Assembly: GCA_900767875.1 (NCBI GenBank)
Contig: CAAGAT010000053.1
Location: 1 to 63,555 of the forward strand
Length of the DNA: 63,555 bases
From: an uncultured Sutterella sp.
Lineage (GTDB): Bacteria; Pseudomonadota; Gammaproteobacteria; Burkholderiales; Burkholderiaceae_F
Direction: 5' to 3'
Translations under genes and position numbers: made by a program
In this document: in pieces, positions 26,491 through 34,183 of the stretch
Layout of the letters: each line of letters begins with the position of its first letter
Position numbering within the stretch: position 1 is the stretch's first letter
Notes under the pieces: generated by a model
Told to the model about the DNA's origin: nothing
The model's input: only the letters and a program-made list of their open reading frames with translations
Database searches by the model: none

Positions 26491-28437
26491 TCAGTGCTTG
26501 ACTTCGGTGTAGTCGGCGTCGACCACATCGTCGTTGCCCTTACCCTGCTGCTGGGCGCCGCCCTGCGGCTGAGCCTGCTGTTGCTGAGCACCCTGCGCCT
26601 GCTGGGCCTGAGCGGCCTGCTGGTTGAGCTTTTCACCGATCTTCTGAGCGGCGGCCATCAGGGTTTCGACGCTCTTTTCGATCGCGGCCTTGTCTTCGCC
26701 CTTGCTGCGCTCTTCGACGTCCTTGATCGCCGATTCGCACGCGGCGCGGTCGGCGCCGTCGACCTTGTCGCCAAGGTCCTTGAGGGTCTTTTGAACCTGC
26801 GCGATCGAAGCGTCGGCCATGTTGCGGGCCTGCGCCAGCTCAAAGCGGCGGTGATCCTCTTCCTTGTTGGCTTCGGCCGCAGCCACCATGCTCTTAATCT
26901 CGTCTTCCGACAAACCGGAGCTTGCCTTGATCGTGATCTTGTTTTCCTTGCCGGTGGCCTTGTCCTTGGCCGTGACGTGCAAAATGCCGTTGGCGTCGAT
27001 GTCGAACGTCACTTCAATCTGCGGCAGGCCGCGCGGAGAGGGCGGAATGCCTTCGAGGTTGAATTCACCCAGGAGCTTATTGGAAGCCGCCATTTCGTGT
27101 TCGCCCTGGTAGACCTTAATGGTCACGGCGGGCTGATTGTCTTCGGCCGTCGAGAACACCTGCGAGTGCTTGGTCGGAATCGTGGTGTTGCGCTTGATCA
27201 TGCCGGTCATCACGCCGCCCAGAGTTTCAATGCCGAGCGTCAGGGGCGTGACGTCGAGCAGCAGCACGTCCTTGCGGCCGCCCGAGAGCACCTGCCCCTG
27301 AATGGCCGCGCCGATGGCCACGGCTTCGTCGGGGTTGACGTCCTTACGCGGTTCCTTGCCGAAGAATTCGCGCACCACTTCCTGCACGCGCGGCATACGG
27401 CTCTGGCCGCCCACGAGAATGACGTCCGAGATTTCCGAGGTGGAAAGGCCGGCGTCCTTCAAAGCCTTGCGGCAGGGTTCGATCGTGCGCTGCACCAGAT
27501 CTTCGACCATGCTTTCGAACTTGGCGCGCGTGATCGTGATGTTCATGTGCTTGGGACCGGTGGCGTCCGCCGAGATGTACGGCAGATTCACTTCGGTTTC
27601 CTGGCGGCTCGAGAGTTCAATCTTGGCCTTTTCCGCGGCGTCCTTCAGGCGCTGCAGCGCGAGCACATCGGTGCCGAGGTCAATGCCGTTGTCCTTCTTA
27701 AATTCCGTGATCAGGTATTCGACCAAGCGGCGGTCAAAGTCTTCACCGCCGAGGAACGTGTCGCCGTTGGTGGACAGCACCTCAAACTGCTTGTCGCCGT
27801 CGATGTTGGCGATGTCGATCACCGAGATATCGAACGTGCCGCCGCCCAAGTCGTACACGCAGATCTTGCGGTCTTCCTTGCCCATCTTATCGAGGCCAAA
27901 CGCGAGGGCCGCGGCCGTCGGTTCGTTGATGATGCGCTTGACTTCCAGGCCCGCGATGCGGCCGGCGTCCTTGGTGGCCTGACGCTGGCTGTCGTTGAAG
28001 TACGCCGGAACCGTAATGACGGCTTCGGTCACGGGTTCGCCGAGGTAGTCTTCGGCGGTCTTCTTCATCTTGCGAAGCACTTCGGCCGACACCTGCTGCG
28101 GGGCAAGCTTCTTGTCGTTCAGAACCTGCACCCAGGCGTCGCCGTTGTCGGCGCGCACGATCTTAAAGGGAGCGCGGGAGACGTCCTTTTGCACTTCGGC
28201 GTCGTCGTAACGGCGGCCGATCAGACGCTTGACGGCAAAGAGCGTGTTCTTGGGGTTGGTGACGGCCTGACGCTTGGCGGTCGCACCGACAAGAATCTCA
28301 CCGTTTTCCATGTAGGCAACGATGGAAGGCGTCGTACGGGCGCCTTCGGAGTTTTCGATCACACGAACCTTGTCGCCTTCCATGATGGCCACAGCCGAGT
28401 TGGTGGTGCCAAGGTCAATACCGATGATCTTAGACAT
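26491..28437 (-). CDS. dnaK: Chaperone protein DnaK (Hsp70)
   Basis: ATP-driven chaperone of 648 residues. N-terminal ATPase domain begins IIGIDLGTTNSAVAI and contains VYDLGGGTFDISVI and ILVGGQSRMPRVQ; the linker VLLLDVTPL leads to the substrate domain; the C-terminal lid ends in a Gln/Ala-rich tail and the EEVD-like GKGNDDVVDADYTEVK. Normal bacterial length. A sigma-32 promoter lies 135-165 bases upstream. Confidence 0.98.
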   Translation of the reverse strand: MSKIIGIDLGTTNSAVAIMEGDKVRVIENSEGARTTPSIVAYMENGEILVGATAKRQAVTNPKNTLFAVKRLIGRRYDDAEVQKDVSRAPFKIVRADNGDAWVQVLNDKKLAPQQVSAEVLRKMKKTAEDYLGEPVTEAVITVPAYFNDSQRQATKDAGRIAGLEVKRIINEPTAAALAFGLDKMGKEDRKICVYDLGGGTFDISVIDIANIDGDKQFEVLSTNGDTFLGGEDFDRRLVEYLITEFKKDNGIDLGTDVLALQRLKDAAEKAKIELSSRQETEVNLPYISADATGPKHMNITITRAKFESMVEDLVQRTIEPCRKALKDAGLSTSEISDVILVGGQSRMPRVQEVVREFFGKEPRKDVNPDEAVAIGAAIQGQVLSGGRKDVLLLDVTPLTLGIETLGGVMTGMIKRNTTIPTKHSQVFSTAEDNQPAVTIKVYQGEHEMAASNKLLGEFNLEGIPPSPRGLPQIEVTFDIDANGILHVTAKDKATGKENKITIKASSGLSEDEIKSMVAAAEANKEEDHRRFELAQARNMADASIAQVQKTLKDLGDKVDGADRAACESAIKDVEERSKGEDKAAIEKSVETLMAAAQKIGEKLNQQAAQAQQAQGAQQQQAQPQGGAQQQGKGNDDVVDADYTEVKH

Positions 28438-28572
28438 TGTTCTTTTCCTCTTGATTCTCTGTTTTGGCCGGTCATTGTGTGTTGGGGAACACCCGTCGAC
28501 CGTCCGTTATCGAAACTCTTTAAGCCGCCGCCCGACGTTTTTTCCCGCCGGCCCTGCGGCCTCATAACCCCT

Positions 28573-28600
28573 ATATGGGGACGCCCCGTGAAAATTCAAC
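28573..28600 (-). promoter_or_regulatory. Sigma-32 promoter of dnaK
   Basis: On the minus strand GTTGAAT, 13-bp spacer, CCCCATAT, close to the heat-shock consensus CTTGAAA-N13/14-CCCCATNT. The inverted repeat GACGCCCCGT / ACGGGGCGTC (28580-28608) spans its -35 and spacer. Confidence 0.8.
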
Positions 28601-28636
28601 GGGGCGTCTGAAATTTTTTTTATCCGGCTCGGTTTC

Positions 28637-29254
28637 TTAGCCTTGCACCACACTCACCATCGCCGGGCGCAGCACGCGCTCGTGAATTTTCCAGCCGCGC
28701 TGGAAGACCTGGGCGACGTCGCCGGCTTTCTTGCCTTCGGGCGCGGGCACCATGGCGATGGCCTGCTGCGTGTTGGGGTCGAACTTTTCATCCTTGGGAT
28801 CGATGACGCTCATGCCGCTCATCTCGAGGGCATGCATGAGCTGGCGGTGCGTCATCATCAGGCCCTCGCGCATCGGTCCTTCGACCTCGATCGTCATCTC
28901 GAGGGCCTTTTCAAGGGAATCCATCACCGGCAACAGGTTCTTGGCGAACTTTTCCACGCTGAACTTTTGCGCCTTGGTGACGTCTTCGGCCGCACGGCGG
29001 CGCACGTTTTCCATTTCGGCCACGGCGCGCACGTAAAGGTCAAAGTTTTCCGCGGCCTTGGCGGTGGCGGCGGCAAGCTGCTCCTCAAGGCCCGCGGCCT
29101 CGCCCTGCACGCCGAGTTCGGGCGGCAGCTCCGAGCCGGTGGCCATTTCGGCCGCTTGAGCGGCCTTCTTCAATTCCTCGGCGGGATTGGCCGCCTGGGC
29201 GGCTTCCTGCGTGCCTTCGTGTTGAGTCTTGCTGTTGATGTCTTCCTGGGCCAT
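28637..29254 (-). CDS. grpE: Nucleotide exchange factor GrpE
   Basis: Releases ADP from DnaK, 205 residues. Acidic, disordered N-terminus rich in Glu and Ala, long helix containing YVRAVAEMENVRRRAAEDV, the four-helix bundle region LLPVMDSLEKAL, and the beta-wing with GWKIHERVLRPAMVSVV. The start at 29254 (MAQEDINS) fits the family and follows a consensus heat-shock promoter. It lies 200 bases upstream of dnaK, which has its own promoter. Confidence 0.97.
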   Translation of the reverse strand: MAQEDINSKTQHEGTQEAAQAANPAEELKKAAQAAEMATGSELPPELGVQGEAAGLEEQLAAATAKAAENFDLYVRAVAEMENVRRRAAEDVTKAQKFSVEKFAKNLLPVMDSLEKALEMTIEVEGPMREGLMMTHRQLMHALEMSGMSVIDPKDEKFDPNTQQAIAMVPAPEGKKAGDVAQVFQRGWKIHERVLRPAMVSVVQG

Positions 29255-29270
29255 GACAATGCTCTTTGAC

Positions 29271-29316
29271 AAAAAAGGTTTGGTGCCGCTTATATGGGGA
29301 CGCCAAACCTTTTTTT
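29271..29316 (-). terminator. hemH terminator overlapping the grpE promoter
   Basis: Arms AAAAAGGTTTGG / CCAAACCTTTTT (29272-29283, 29303-29314), 12 bp, followed on the minus strand by T6. The grpE -10 CCCCATAT lies in its loop and the -35 at its outer edge. Confidence 0.65.
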
Positions 29317-29320
29317 CAAG
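29292..29320 (-). promoter_or_regulatory. Sigma-32 promoter of grpE
   Basis: On the minus strand CTTGAAA, 14-bp spacer, CCCCATAT: a perfect heat-shock consensus match. It starts transcription about 30 bases before the grpE start. Confidence 0.85.
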
Positions 29321-29366
29321 GGGCGGGGCTTTGCCAAGCCCCAAGAAGATTTGAAGAGCGGACCGC

Positions 29367-30404
29367 TCAGAGCACCACCAGCCCCTTTTGACCCGTCAGG
29401 GCCTTGCGGATGAGGCCCGCGTAAAGCGCCACGGCGTCGGGCTCGGCATTGAGGCACTCGATGTAGTGAAAGCCCTTGCCGCCCGCTTCTTCGTAAAAGT
29501 GGCGTAGCTCGGTGTTGATCTCTTCGAGGGTTTCGAGGCAGTCGGCGGCAAAACCCGGGCAGATGACATCCAAGCGCGTCAGGCCCGCCTTGCCCAGCGC
29601 CGGCGCCACATCCGCCGCAAAGGGCTCGAGCCACTTGGCCCGGCCAAAGCGGCTTTGAAAGACCGGCACGACCTGCTCTTGGGTGAGGCCCAGAGCGAGG
29701 CGCAAGCGCTCGGCCGTCTGTCCGCACTGCGCTTCATACGGATCGCCCCGTTCGCTTGAGGCGGCCGGAATGCTGTGAAAGCTCACCATGAGCTTGCCGT
29801 TCTCTCCGAGGGGCCCCACCTTGTCCCAGTGCGCGCGCACGCGATCGGCGAGCACTTGGATATAGGCATCCTCTTCGAAGTAGTCCTTGACGCCCATGAC
29901 GGGGGGCAGGTCAGGAATGTCTCGGCGCGCACGGCCCACGCCGTCAAAGACGGCCTCGGTGGTCTGCGTGGCGTACTGCGCAAACATCGGAAGGATCAGG
30001 ATCCCCTCAGGCTTCATTTCCGACAAACGGGCGAGCTCGTCCTCAATGCGCCTCACGCCGTAGCACATGGCCCAGGAGACGAGCACGTCGTCCCCAAGTT
30101 CCTTTTGCAGGGCCGCGACCGTGTCGGCCGTCACGGCCATCAGGGGCGAGCCTTTCTGCGTCCAGACGGTCTTGTAGCGGTCGGCCGAGGCCTGCGCGCG
30201 CCTCGGCACGACGATCCCGCGCAGGATGGGCTGCCAGAGCAACGGACTCATTTCCACCACGCGCCGATCGCCCAAAAATTCGGTCAGATACTTGGCCACC
30301 GCCTCCTTGGTGGGGGCGGCCGGAGACCCGGTGTTGCACAGCAGCACGACGGTTTTGACTTTTTTGTTGCCGAGGCAGGCGGCGTTGGGGGTCGAATCGC
30401 TCAT
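29367..30404 (-). CDS. hemH: Ferrochelatase
   Basis: Inserts ferrous iron into protoporphyrin IX, last haem step, 345 residues. Conserved blocks: VVLLCNTGSPAAPTKEAVAKYL near the N-terminus, the region VSWAMCYGVRRIEDELARL, LMVSFHSIPAAS with the catalytic His, and ICPGFAADCLETLEEI with the Glu-rich acidic face. Cytosolic or membrane-peripheral. It lies upstream of grpE on the same strand, separated by an intrinsic terminator. With hemG in the window, the late haem pathway is represented. Confidence 0.95.
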   Translation of the reverse strand: MSDSTPNAACLGNKKVKTVVLLCNTGSPAAPTKEAVAKYLTEFLGDRRVVEMSPLLWQPILRGIVVPRRAQASADRYKTVWTQKGSPLMAVTADTVAALQKELGDDVLVSWAMCYGVRRIEDELARLSEMKPEGILILPMFAQYATQTTEAVFDGVGRARRDIPDLPPVMGVKDYFEEDAYIQVLADRVRAHWDKVGPLGENGKLMVSFHSIPAASSERGDPYEAQCGQTAERLRLALGLTQEQVVPVFQSRFGRAKWLEPFAADVAPALGKAGLTRLDVICPGFAADCLETLEEINTELRHFYEEAGGKGFHYIECLNAEPDAVALYAGLIRKALTGQKGLVVL

Positions 30405-30506
30405 TTTTCTGGTGGGGACAAAGAAAACGGCAGTTTTAAGAAGAATGCGCGCATTGTGCCTGCACTCGCTTAACCGCCGCTTTACGAAGGAGCTGTTTCG
30501 GGATAG

Positions 30507-31091
30507 TCAGGAGGCCGGCACCATGACGTGCCGCTCGCGCAGACGGCGCATCGCCACGATGACGGCCGCCGCGAGCAGACTCATCCAGAATTTGCCCAGC
30601 ACTTGACCGGCCAGATAATCGATCGAGCCGAAGGCCAGCGACAAAAAGAGCGCGGAGTCCACCACAGAACCAGCCAGGCCAGACGCGAGCACGGCCGAGG
30701 CCGGGAAGCGCCGGCGCATCGGGGCGTAGACTGCAAAGTCCGCCAATTCGGCAAAGGCAAAGGCGCAGACGGAAGCGACCACGAGGGAGGGCTCCGAGAC
30801 GAGCCCCGAGAGGGCCGCGCCCGCGGCGATGGCAATGAGGGCCCAACGCCAGCCCAGACAATGGTGCACGAGGTCACGCAGCACGAGACTTAAGCCGGCG
30901 AGCAGCACGGCCGAGGGCGCCCACAGGCCCGGCCAGACGGGAATGAGGCACGGACCATCCTTGGGGCACACGAGGCCCACATGCATGATCACCCAATTAC
31001 TCACAGGGATCGTGAGCACAAAACAAACGAGCGAGAGCCAGCCGCTCAGGGGAGACTTGGAGCTCCCCGGCTCACCGGTATGAGAAGACAT
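30507..31091 (-). CDS. VUT family transporter (DUF165/YhhQ-like)
   Basis: Membrane protein of 194 residues with about six hydrophobic helices, including WLSLVCFVLTIPVSNWVI, LWAPSAVLLAGLSLVLRDLV, and the conserved VCAFAFAELADFAVYAPM. VUT/YhhQ proteins import queuosine precursors in several bacteria. That would fit the tgt and queA genes 3-5 kb away, but this copy is divergent enough that substrate is only inferred. The start at 31091 is preceded by GGAAAAA on the minus strand. Confidence 0.8.
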   Translation of the reverse strand: MSSHTGEPGSSKSPLSGWLSLVCFVLTIPVSNWVIMHVGLVCPKDGPCLIPVWPGLWAPSAVLLAGLSLVLRDLVHHCLGWRWALIAIAAGAALSGLVSEPSLVVASVCAFAFAELADFAVYAPMRRRFPASAVLASGLAGSVVDSALFLSLAFGSIDYLAGQVLGKFWMSLLAAAVIVAMRRLRERHVMVPAS

Positions 31092-31142
31092 ACGGTTTTT
31101 CCAAAAGGCAAGCCGCCGCCGGCAAAACAATCCGGTGCGGAC

Positions 31143-31202
31143 AAAAACGACAAAGAGGGCGCGATTTTAGCCAAAAACCGCTGAAAAATCAGCCCTCTTT
31201 GT
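31143..31202 (-). terminator. Terminator downstream of the YheT-like gene
   Basis: Perfect 11-bp arms ACAAAGAGGGC / GCCCTCTTTGT with a 31-base loop, followed on the minus strand by CGTTTTTG. It separates this gene from the VUT gene. Confidence 0.6.
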
Positions 31203-31216
31203 ATTTGACGACACCG

Positions 31217-32209
31217 TCAGACGCTTTCGCGCACCGGCGTAAATTCGCTGAAAAAGCGCATGACGCGCTCGGGCAAATACCCGAGGTCTCCGGGCGGGTT
31301 GCCGCGCGGAAAACCGATGTGCCCGCCCTCTTCGGGCTGCTCCAGGTACACGCACTCCGACACATCTTTTTCCGTGGGCAGCGCCCAGCGCGGCAGGAAG
31401 GGGTCGTTCTTGGCGTTGAGCAAAAGGAGCGGACGCTCGACGTTTTTGAGGTACCACTTTGCGGAACAGAGCGTCCAATATTCCATCGCACTCTTAAAGC
31501 CGTGAATCGGAGCGGTGTAGACGCTGTCAAAGTCGTAAAGGTTCTTGCATTGGCGGACCTTATTAATGTCGATGATGTCCGGGAAACGCTTGGCCTTGTC
31601 GATGAGCTTTTCCTTGAGGGTCGACAGGAACATATCCTCGTAGAGCTTGTTGGCGCCCACGCTCATGATTTCGCTGCCCGCCACCAAGTCGACCGGCGCG
31701 CCGATCGAAACGGCCGCGGTCAGAAACGACGAGGTCTTGGGCCAGTCGCCCATGTACTTGGCGATGTAATTACCCCCGAGGCTTACGCCCACCGCATAAA
31801 TGGGCGCCGTAATGAAGCGCTCGTGAATCGTTTTCAGAATCCACTCGCAGTCGTCGCTGTCACCCGCAAAGTAGGCGCGCGGCAGGCGGTTGGGCAGACC
31901 GCCGCAGCCGCGAAAATGCGCCACCACACCCCGCCAGCCGTCCTTGGCGCACTCGTGCATCAGCGCCTCGGCGTAGTGGCTGTGCGAGCTTCCCTCCAGG
32001 CCGTGAAAGTGCACGAGCACCGGGGCATCGAGAGCCGTGGGCTCGGGCTCGGACCAGTCCAGGATCATGAAGTCGCCGTCGGGCGTATCGATGATTTCAC
32101 GGCGATAGGACACGGGCGGGCGCGGGAAAAATCTCGCGGGCACCACGGTCTGCAGATGCGCGCCCGGCAGCCACCGGGGCGCTTTGTAATCGGATTGAAG
32201 AAGCGGCAT
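31217..32209 (-). CDS. YheT-like alpha/beta hydrolase
   Basis: Putative carboxylesterase of the YheT family (COG0429 type), 330 residues. Starts with YKAPRWLPGAHLQTVVPA as in YheT. HFHGLEGSSHSHYAEALMHE forms the oxyanion region; the nucleophile elbow is GVSLGGNYIAKY (Ser); late residues include NAKNDPFLP (Asp) and EEGGHIGFP (His), so the catalytic triad is present. Natural substrate unknown. Start taken at ATG 32209; a TTG at 32227 is possible but no clear ribosome site favours either. Confidence 0.9.
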   Translation of the reverse strand: MPLLQSDYKAPRWLPGAHLQTVVPARFFPRPPVSYRREIIDTPDGDFMILDWSEPEPTALDAPVLVHFHGLEGSSHSHYAEALMHECAKDGWRGVVAHFRGCGGLPNRLPRAYFAGDSDDCEWILKTIHERFITAPIYAVGVSLGGNYIAKYMGDWPKTSSFLTAAVSIGAPVDLVAGSEIMSVGANKLYEDMFLSTLKEKLIDKAKRFPDIIDINKVRQCKNLYDFDSVYTAPIHGFKSAMEYWTLCSAKWYLKNVERPLLLLNAKNDPFLPRWALPTEKDVSECVYLEQPEEGGHIGFPRGNPPGDLGYLPERVMRFFSEFTPVRESV

Positions 32210-32397
32210 GAGACACACCAACGGCAAGAGTCACGGACGCTCGTCTCGGGCGTCACAATGCGCAAAACTTACCACGAAGCCGCAAAGACGGCACAGGGGC
32301 CGCTTTGAAAATCCTCTCCGGATCCGGAGCAAAGCGGCACGTGAAAAGCCGAGTCGATTTAAGCAGAACGCCTTATTTTTCAGGGGTTTTCACGAAT

Positions 32398-32426
32398 TTG
32401 CACTTGTCGGCAAGTTGGCGTAAAGT
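32398..32426 (+). promoter_or_regulatory. Promoter of the aroG leader
   Basis: TTGCAC, 17-bp spacer, TAAAGT. Transcription from about 32433 would give a leader of some 290 bases containing the aromatic leader peptide and the terminator. Confidence 0.55.
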
Positions 32427-32508
32427 AGGTTTTCAAGTTTGGCAGGGGATCACCGTCCCCGATCAAACGGCAAAATTTTCCGGTTTTAACACGGACTGAA
32501 ACCGCATC

Positions 32509-32589
32509 ATGCTTCACAGCGCCCGATTTTATTTTTGGTATTTCTATTTCGCCTCCCCGGCGGAAGGAGTACCTGCGCGCGCAATTTAA
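32509..32589 (+). CDS. Aromatic leader peptide of the aroG attenuator
   Basis: A 26-codon open frame ending in TAA at 32587, with eight consecutive aromatic codons (Phe-Tyr-Phe-Trp-Tyr-Phe-Tyr-Phe, 32527-32550). All three aromatic amino acids are represented, matching the end products of the pathway that DAHP synthase feeds. An intrinsic terminator follows 26 bases after the stop, and the codons after the aromatic run contain CCCGGCGG (32556-32563), which is complementary to the terminator's 5' arm (CCGCCGGG, 32618-32625). This is the organisation of ribosome-mediated attenuation. The ribosome site is weak (GGA 14 bases upstream), common for leader peptides. Confidence 0.8.
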   Translation: MLHSARFYFWYFYFASPAEGVPARAI

Positions 32590-32614
32590 GACTTGAAGGC
32601 ACACACGGTACGAC

Positions 32615-32649
32615 AAACCGCCGGGATTGAAAGATCCGGCGGTTTTTTT
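32615..32649 (+). terminator. aroG attenuator (leader terminator)
   Basis: Stem AAACCGCCGG / CCGGCGGTTT with an 11-base loop and seven T. It precedes aroG by 75 bases with no gene before it except the leader peptide, so it is expected to be conditional. Confidence 0.85.
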
Positions 32650-32723
32650 CATCCCTGAAAATCGCGGCTCTGTCCACGGCACCCAAACAACTGAATCTTT
32701 AGACACTAGGGAGACAACACAAA

Positions 32724-33785
32724 ATGCGCAGCACCACCGACGACGTACGCATCAAGGAGATTCGGGAATTGACCCCGCCAGCACACCTCATCCGCGAATT
32801 TCCGTGCGAAGAGCCTATGGCCCGCACCGTGCACGACTCACGCATGGCCGCCCACGAAATCATTCACGGCCACGACGACCGCCTGCTCGTGATCGTGGGT
32901 CCCTGCTCGATTCACGACCCCAAGGCAGCCATGGAATACGCCGAGCGTCTGATCGCCGAACGCCGCCGTTTGGCCGGCGAGCTTGAAATCATCATGCGCG
33001 TGTACTTTGAAAAGCCCCGTACGACGGTGGGCTGGAAGGGCCTCATCAATGACCCGGATCTGGACGGCAGCTGCCGCATCAACCACGGTCTGCGCATTGC
33101 CCGAGAGCTCTTGTGCGACATCGTCGGGATGGGGCTTCCCACCGGTGTCGAGTACCTCGACACCATCACGCCGCAGTACATCGCCGACTTGGTGAGCTGG
33201 GGCGCCATCGGGGCCCGAACGACCGAATCGCAGTCGCACCGACAGCTCGCCAGCGGCCTTTCCTGCCCCGTGGGCTTTAAGAACGGTACCGACGGCAACG
33301 TCAAGATTGCGGTTGACGCGATCGGCGCGGCCGAACACTCCCACTCGTTCCTGTCGGTGACCAAGGGCGGTATCTCGGCCATCGTGACCACCACGGGCAA
33401 CGAGGACTGCCACATCATCCTGCGCGGCGGCAAGGAACCCAACTTCGATGCCGAAAGCGTCTCCAAGGCCTGTGAGTCCCTCAAGGCCGCCGGCCACCAG
33501 CCGCTCGTGATGATCGACGCCTCGCACTCCAATTCGCACAAGCAGTGCCGCGAACAGATCAACGTCGTGGGCGACATCTGCAGCCAGATCTCTGCGGGCA
33601 GCGACAAGATCATGGGCGTGATGATTGAGTCGAACCTCGTCGAAGGCAACCAGAAGATTGATCCGAGCAAGCCCCTGGTCTACGGCCAGAGCGTGACGGA
33701 TGCGTGCCTGGGTTGGGAAGACACGGTGGAGCTTCTCAACAACCTCGCCCACGCCGTGCGTGACCGCCGCAGCCGCATGGAATAA
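32724..33785 (+). CDS. aroG: 3-deoxy-7-phosphoheptulonate synthase (DAHP synthase, class I)
   Basis: Condenses phosphoenolpyruvate and erythrose 4-phosphate, first step of the shikimate pathway, 353 residues. Signature blocks: LLVIVGPCSIHDPKAAMEYA, RVYFEKPRTTVGWKGL, WGAIGARTTESQSHRQLASG, GTDGNVKIAVDAI, and metal-binding PLVMIDASHSNSHKQ. Full-length AroFGH type; feedback specificity (Phe, Tyr or Trp) cannot be read from sequence alone. Expression appears to be controlled by the aromatic leader peptide and terminator directly upstream. Confidence 0.96.
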   Translation: MRSTTDDVRIKEIRELTPPAHLIREFPCEEPMARTVHDSRMAAHEIIHGHDDRLLVIVGPCSIHDPKAAMEYAERLIAERRRLAGELEIIMRVYFEKPRTTVGWKGLINDPDLDGSCRINHGLRIARELLCDIVGMGLPTGVEYLDTITPQYIADLVSWGAIGARTTESQSHRQLASGLSCPVGFKNGTDGNVKIAVDAIGAAEHSHSFLSVTKGGISAIVTTTGNEDCHIILRGGKEPNFDAESVSKACESLKAAGHQPLVMIDASHSNSHKQCREQINVVGDICSQISAGSDKIMGVMIESNLVEGNQKIDPSKPLVYGQSVTDACLGWEDTVELLNNLAHAVRDRRSRME

Positions 33786-33830
33786 GCCGGTCCTGCAAGC
33801 GATCCCCTTCGCTTCAGACGCCTTGCAATC

Positions 33831-33881
33831 TTCCGCCTCGAATGGCTCCCATCAAGAGAGCATTCGGGGCGGAAATTTTTT
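33831..33881 (+). terminator. aroG terminator
   Basis: Arms TTCCGCCTCGAATG / CATTCGGGGCGGAA (33831-33844, 33861-33874) and T6. The 33786-34183 interval holds this, the tgt-side hairpin and no recognisable gene. Confidence 0.8.
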
Positions 33882-34110
33882 GGCGAGCCGGAATAAGCAA
33901 AGCCCCGGAGGCTTGCACCTACGGGGCCGAAATGTGGCTGCGGGCGACTGCAAAATCGCTTGCGCAGAGGCCTGCTCAAACGAGACAGGACTTGAGCCCG
34001 ATGGGCGAACGCCCGGAGCGTGAGACAGTTGAATGTTATTCGACGAAATCTTGCGGGGCAAGCCTTTTGACGATGACCGACGGCCACGGCCCCCTCAAGA
34101 AGAAGCGCCC

Positions 34111-34161
34111 AACGAACAACCCCCGCTTCGGGAAGAGCTATCCCGGCGGGGGTTGTTCGTT
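34111..34161 (-). terminator. Long hairpin after tgt
   Basis: Perfect 16-bp arms AACGAACAACCCCCGC / GCGGGGGTTGTTCGTT with a 19-base centre, 22 bases after the tgt stop. No T run on the minus strand, so perhaps an RNA-protecting or factor-assisted terminator. Confidence 0.5.
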
Positions 34162-34183
34162 TGCTCAAGGAAAAGAGTCCCTG

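Noticed and set aside
26395..28611. Long open frame antisense to dnaK
   Set aside because: Mirror of a high-GC coding strand; dnaK is certain on the other strand, and the translation has no recognisable domain.
28560..29320. CIRCE/HrcA operator at the heat-shock genes
   Set aside because: The palindromes do not contain TTAGCACTC-N9-GAGTGCTAA; the sigma-32 promoters explain heat control.
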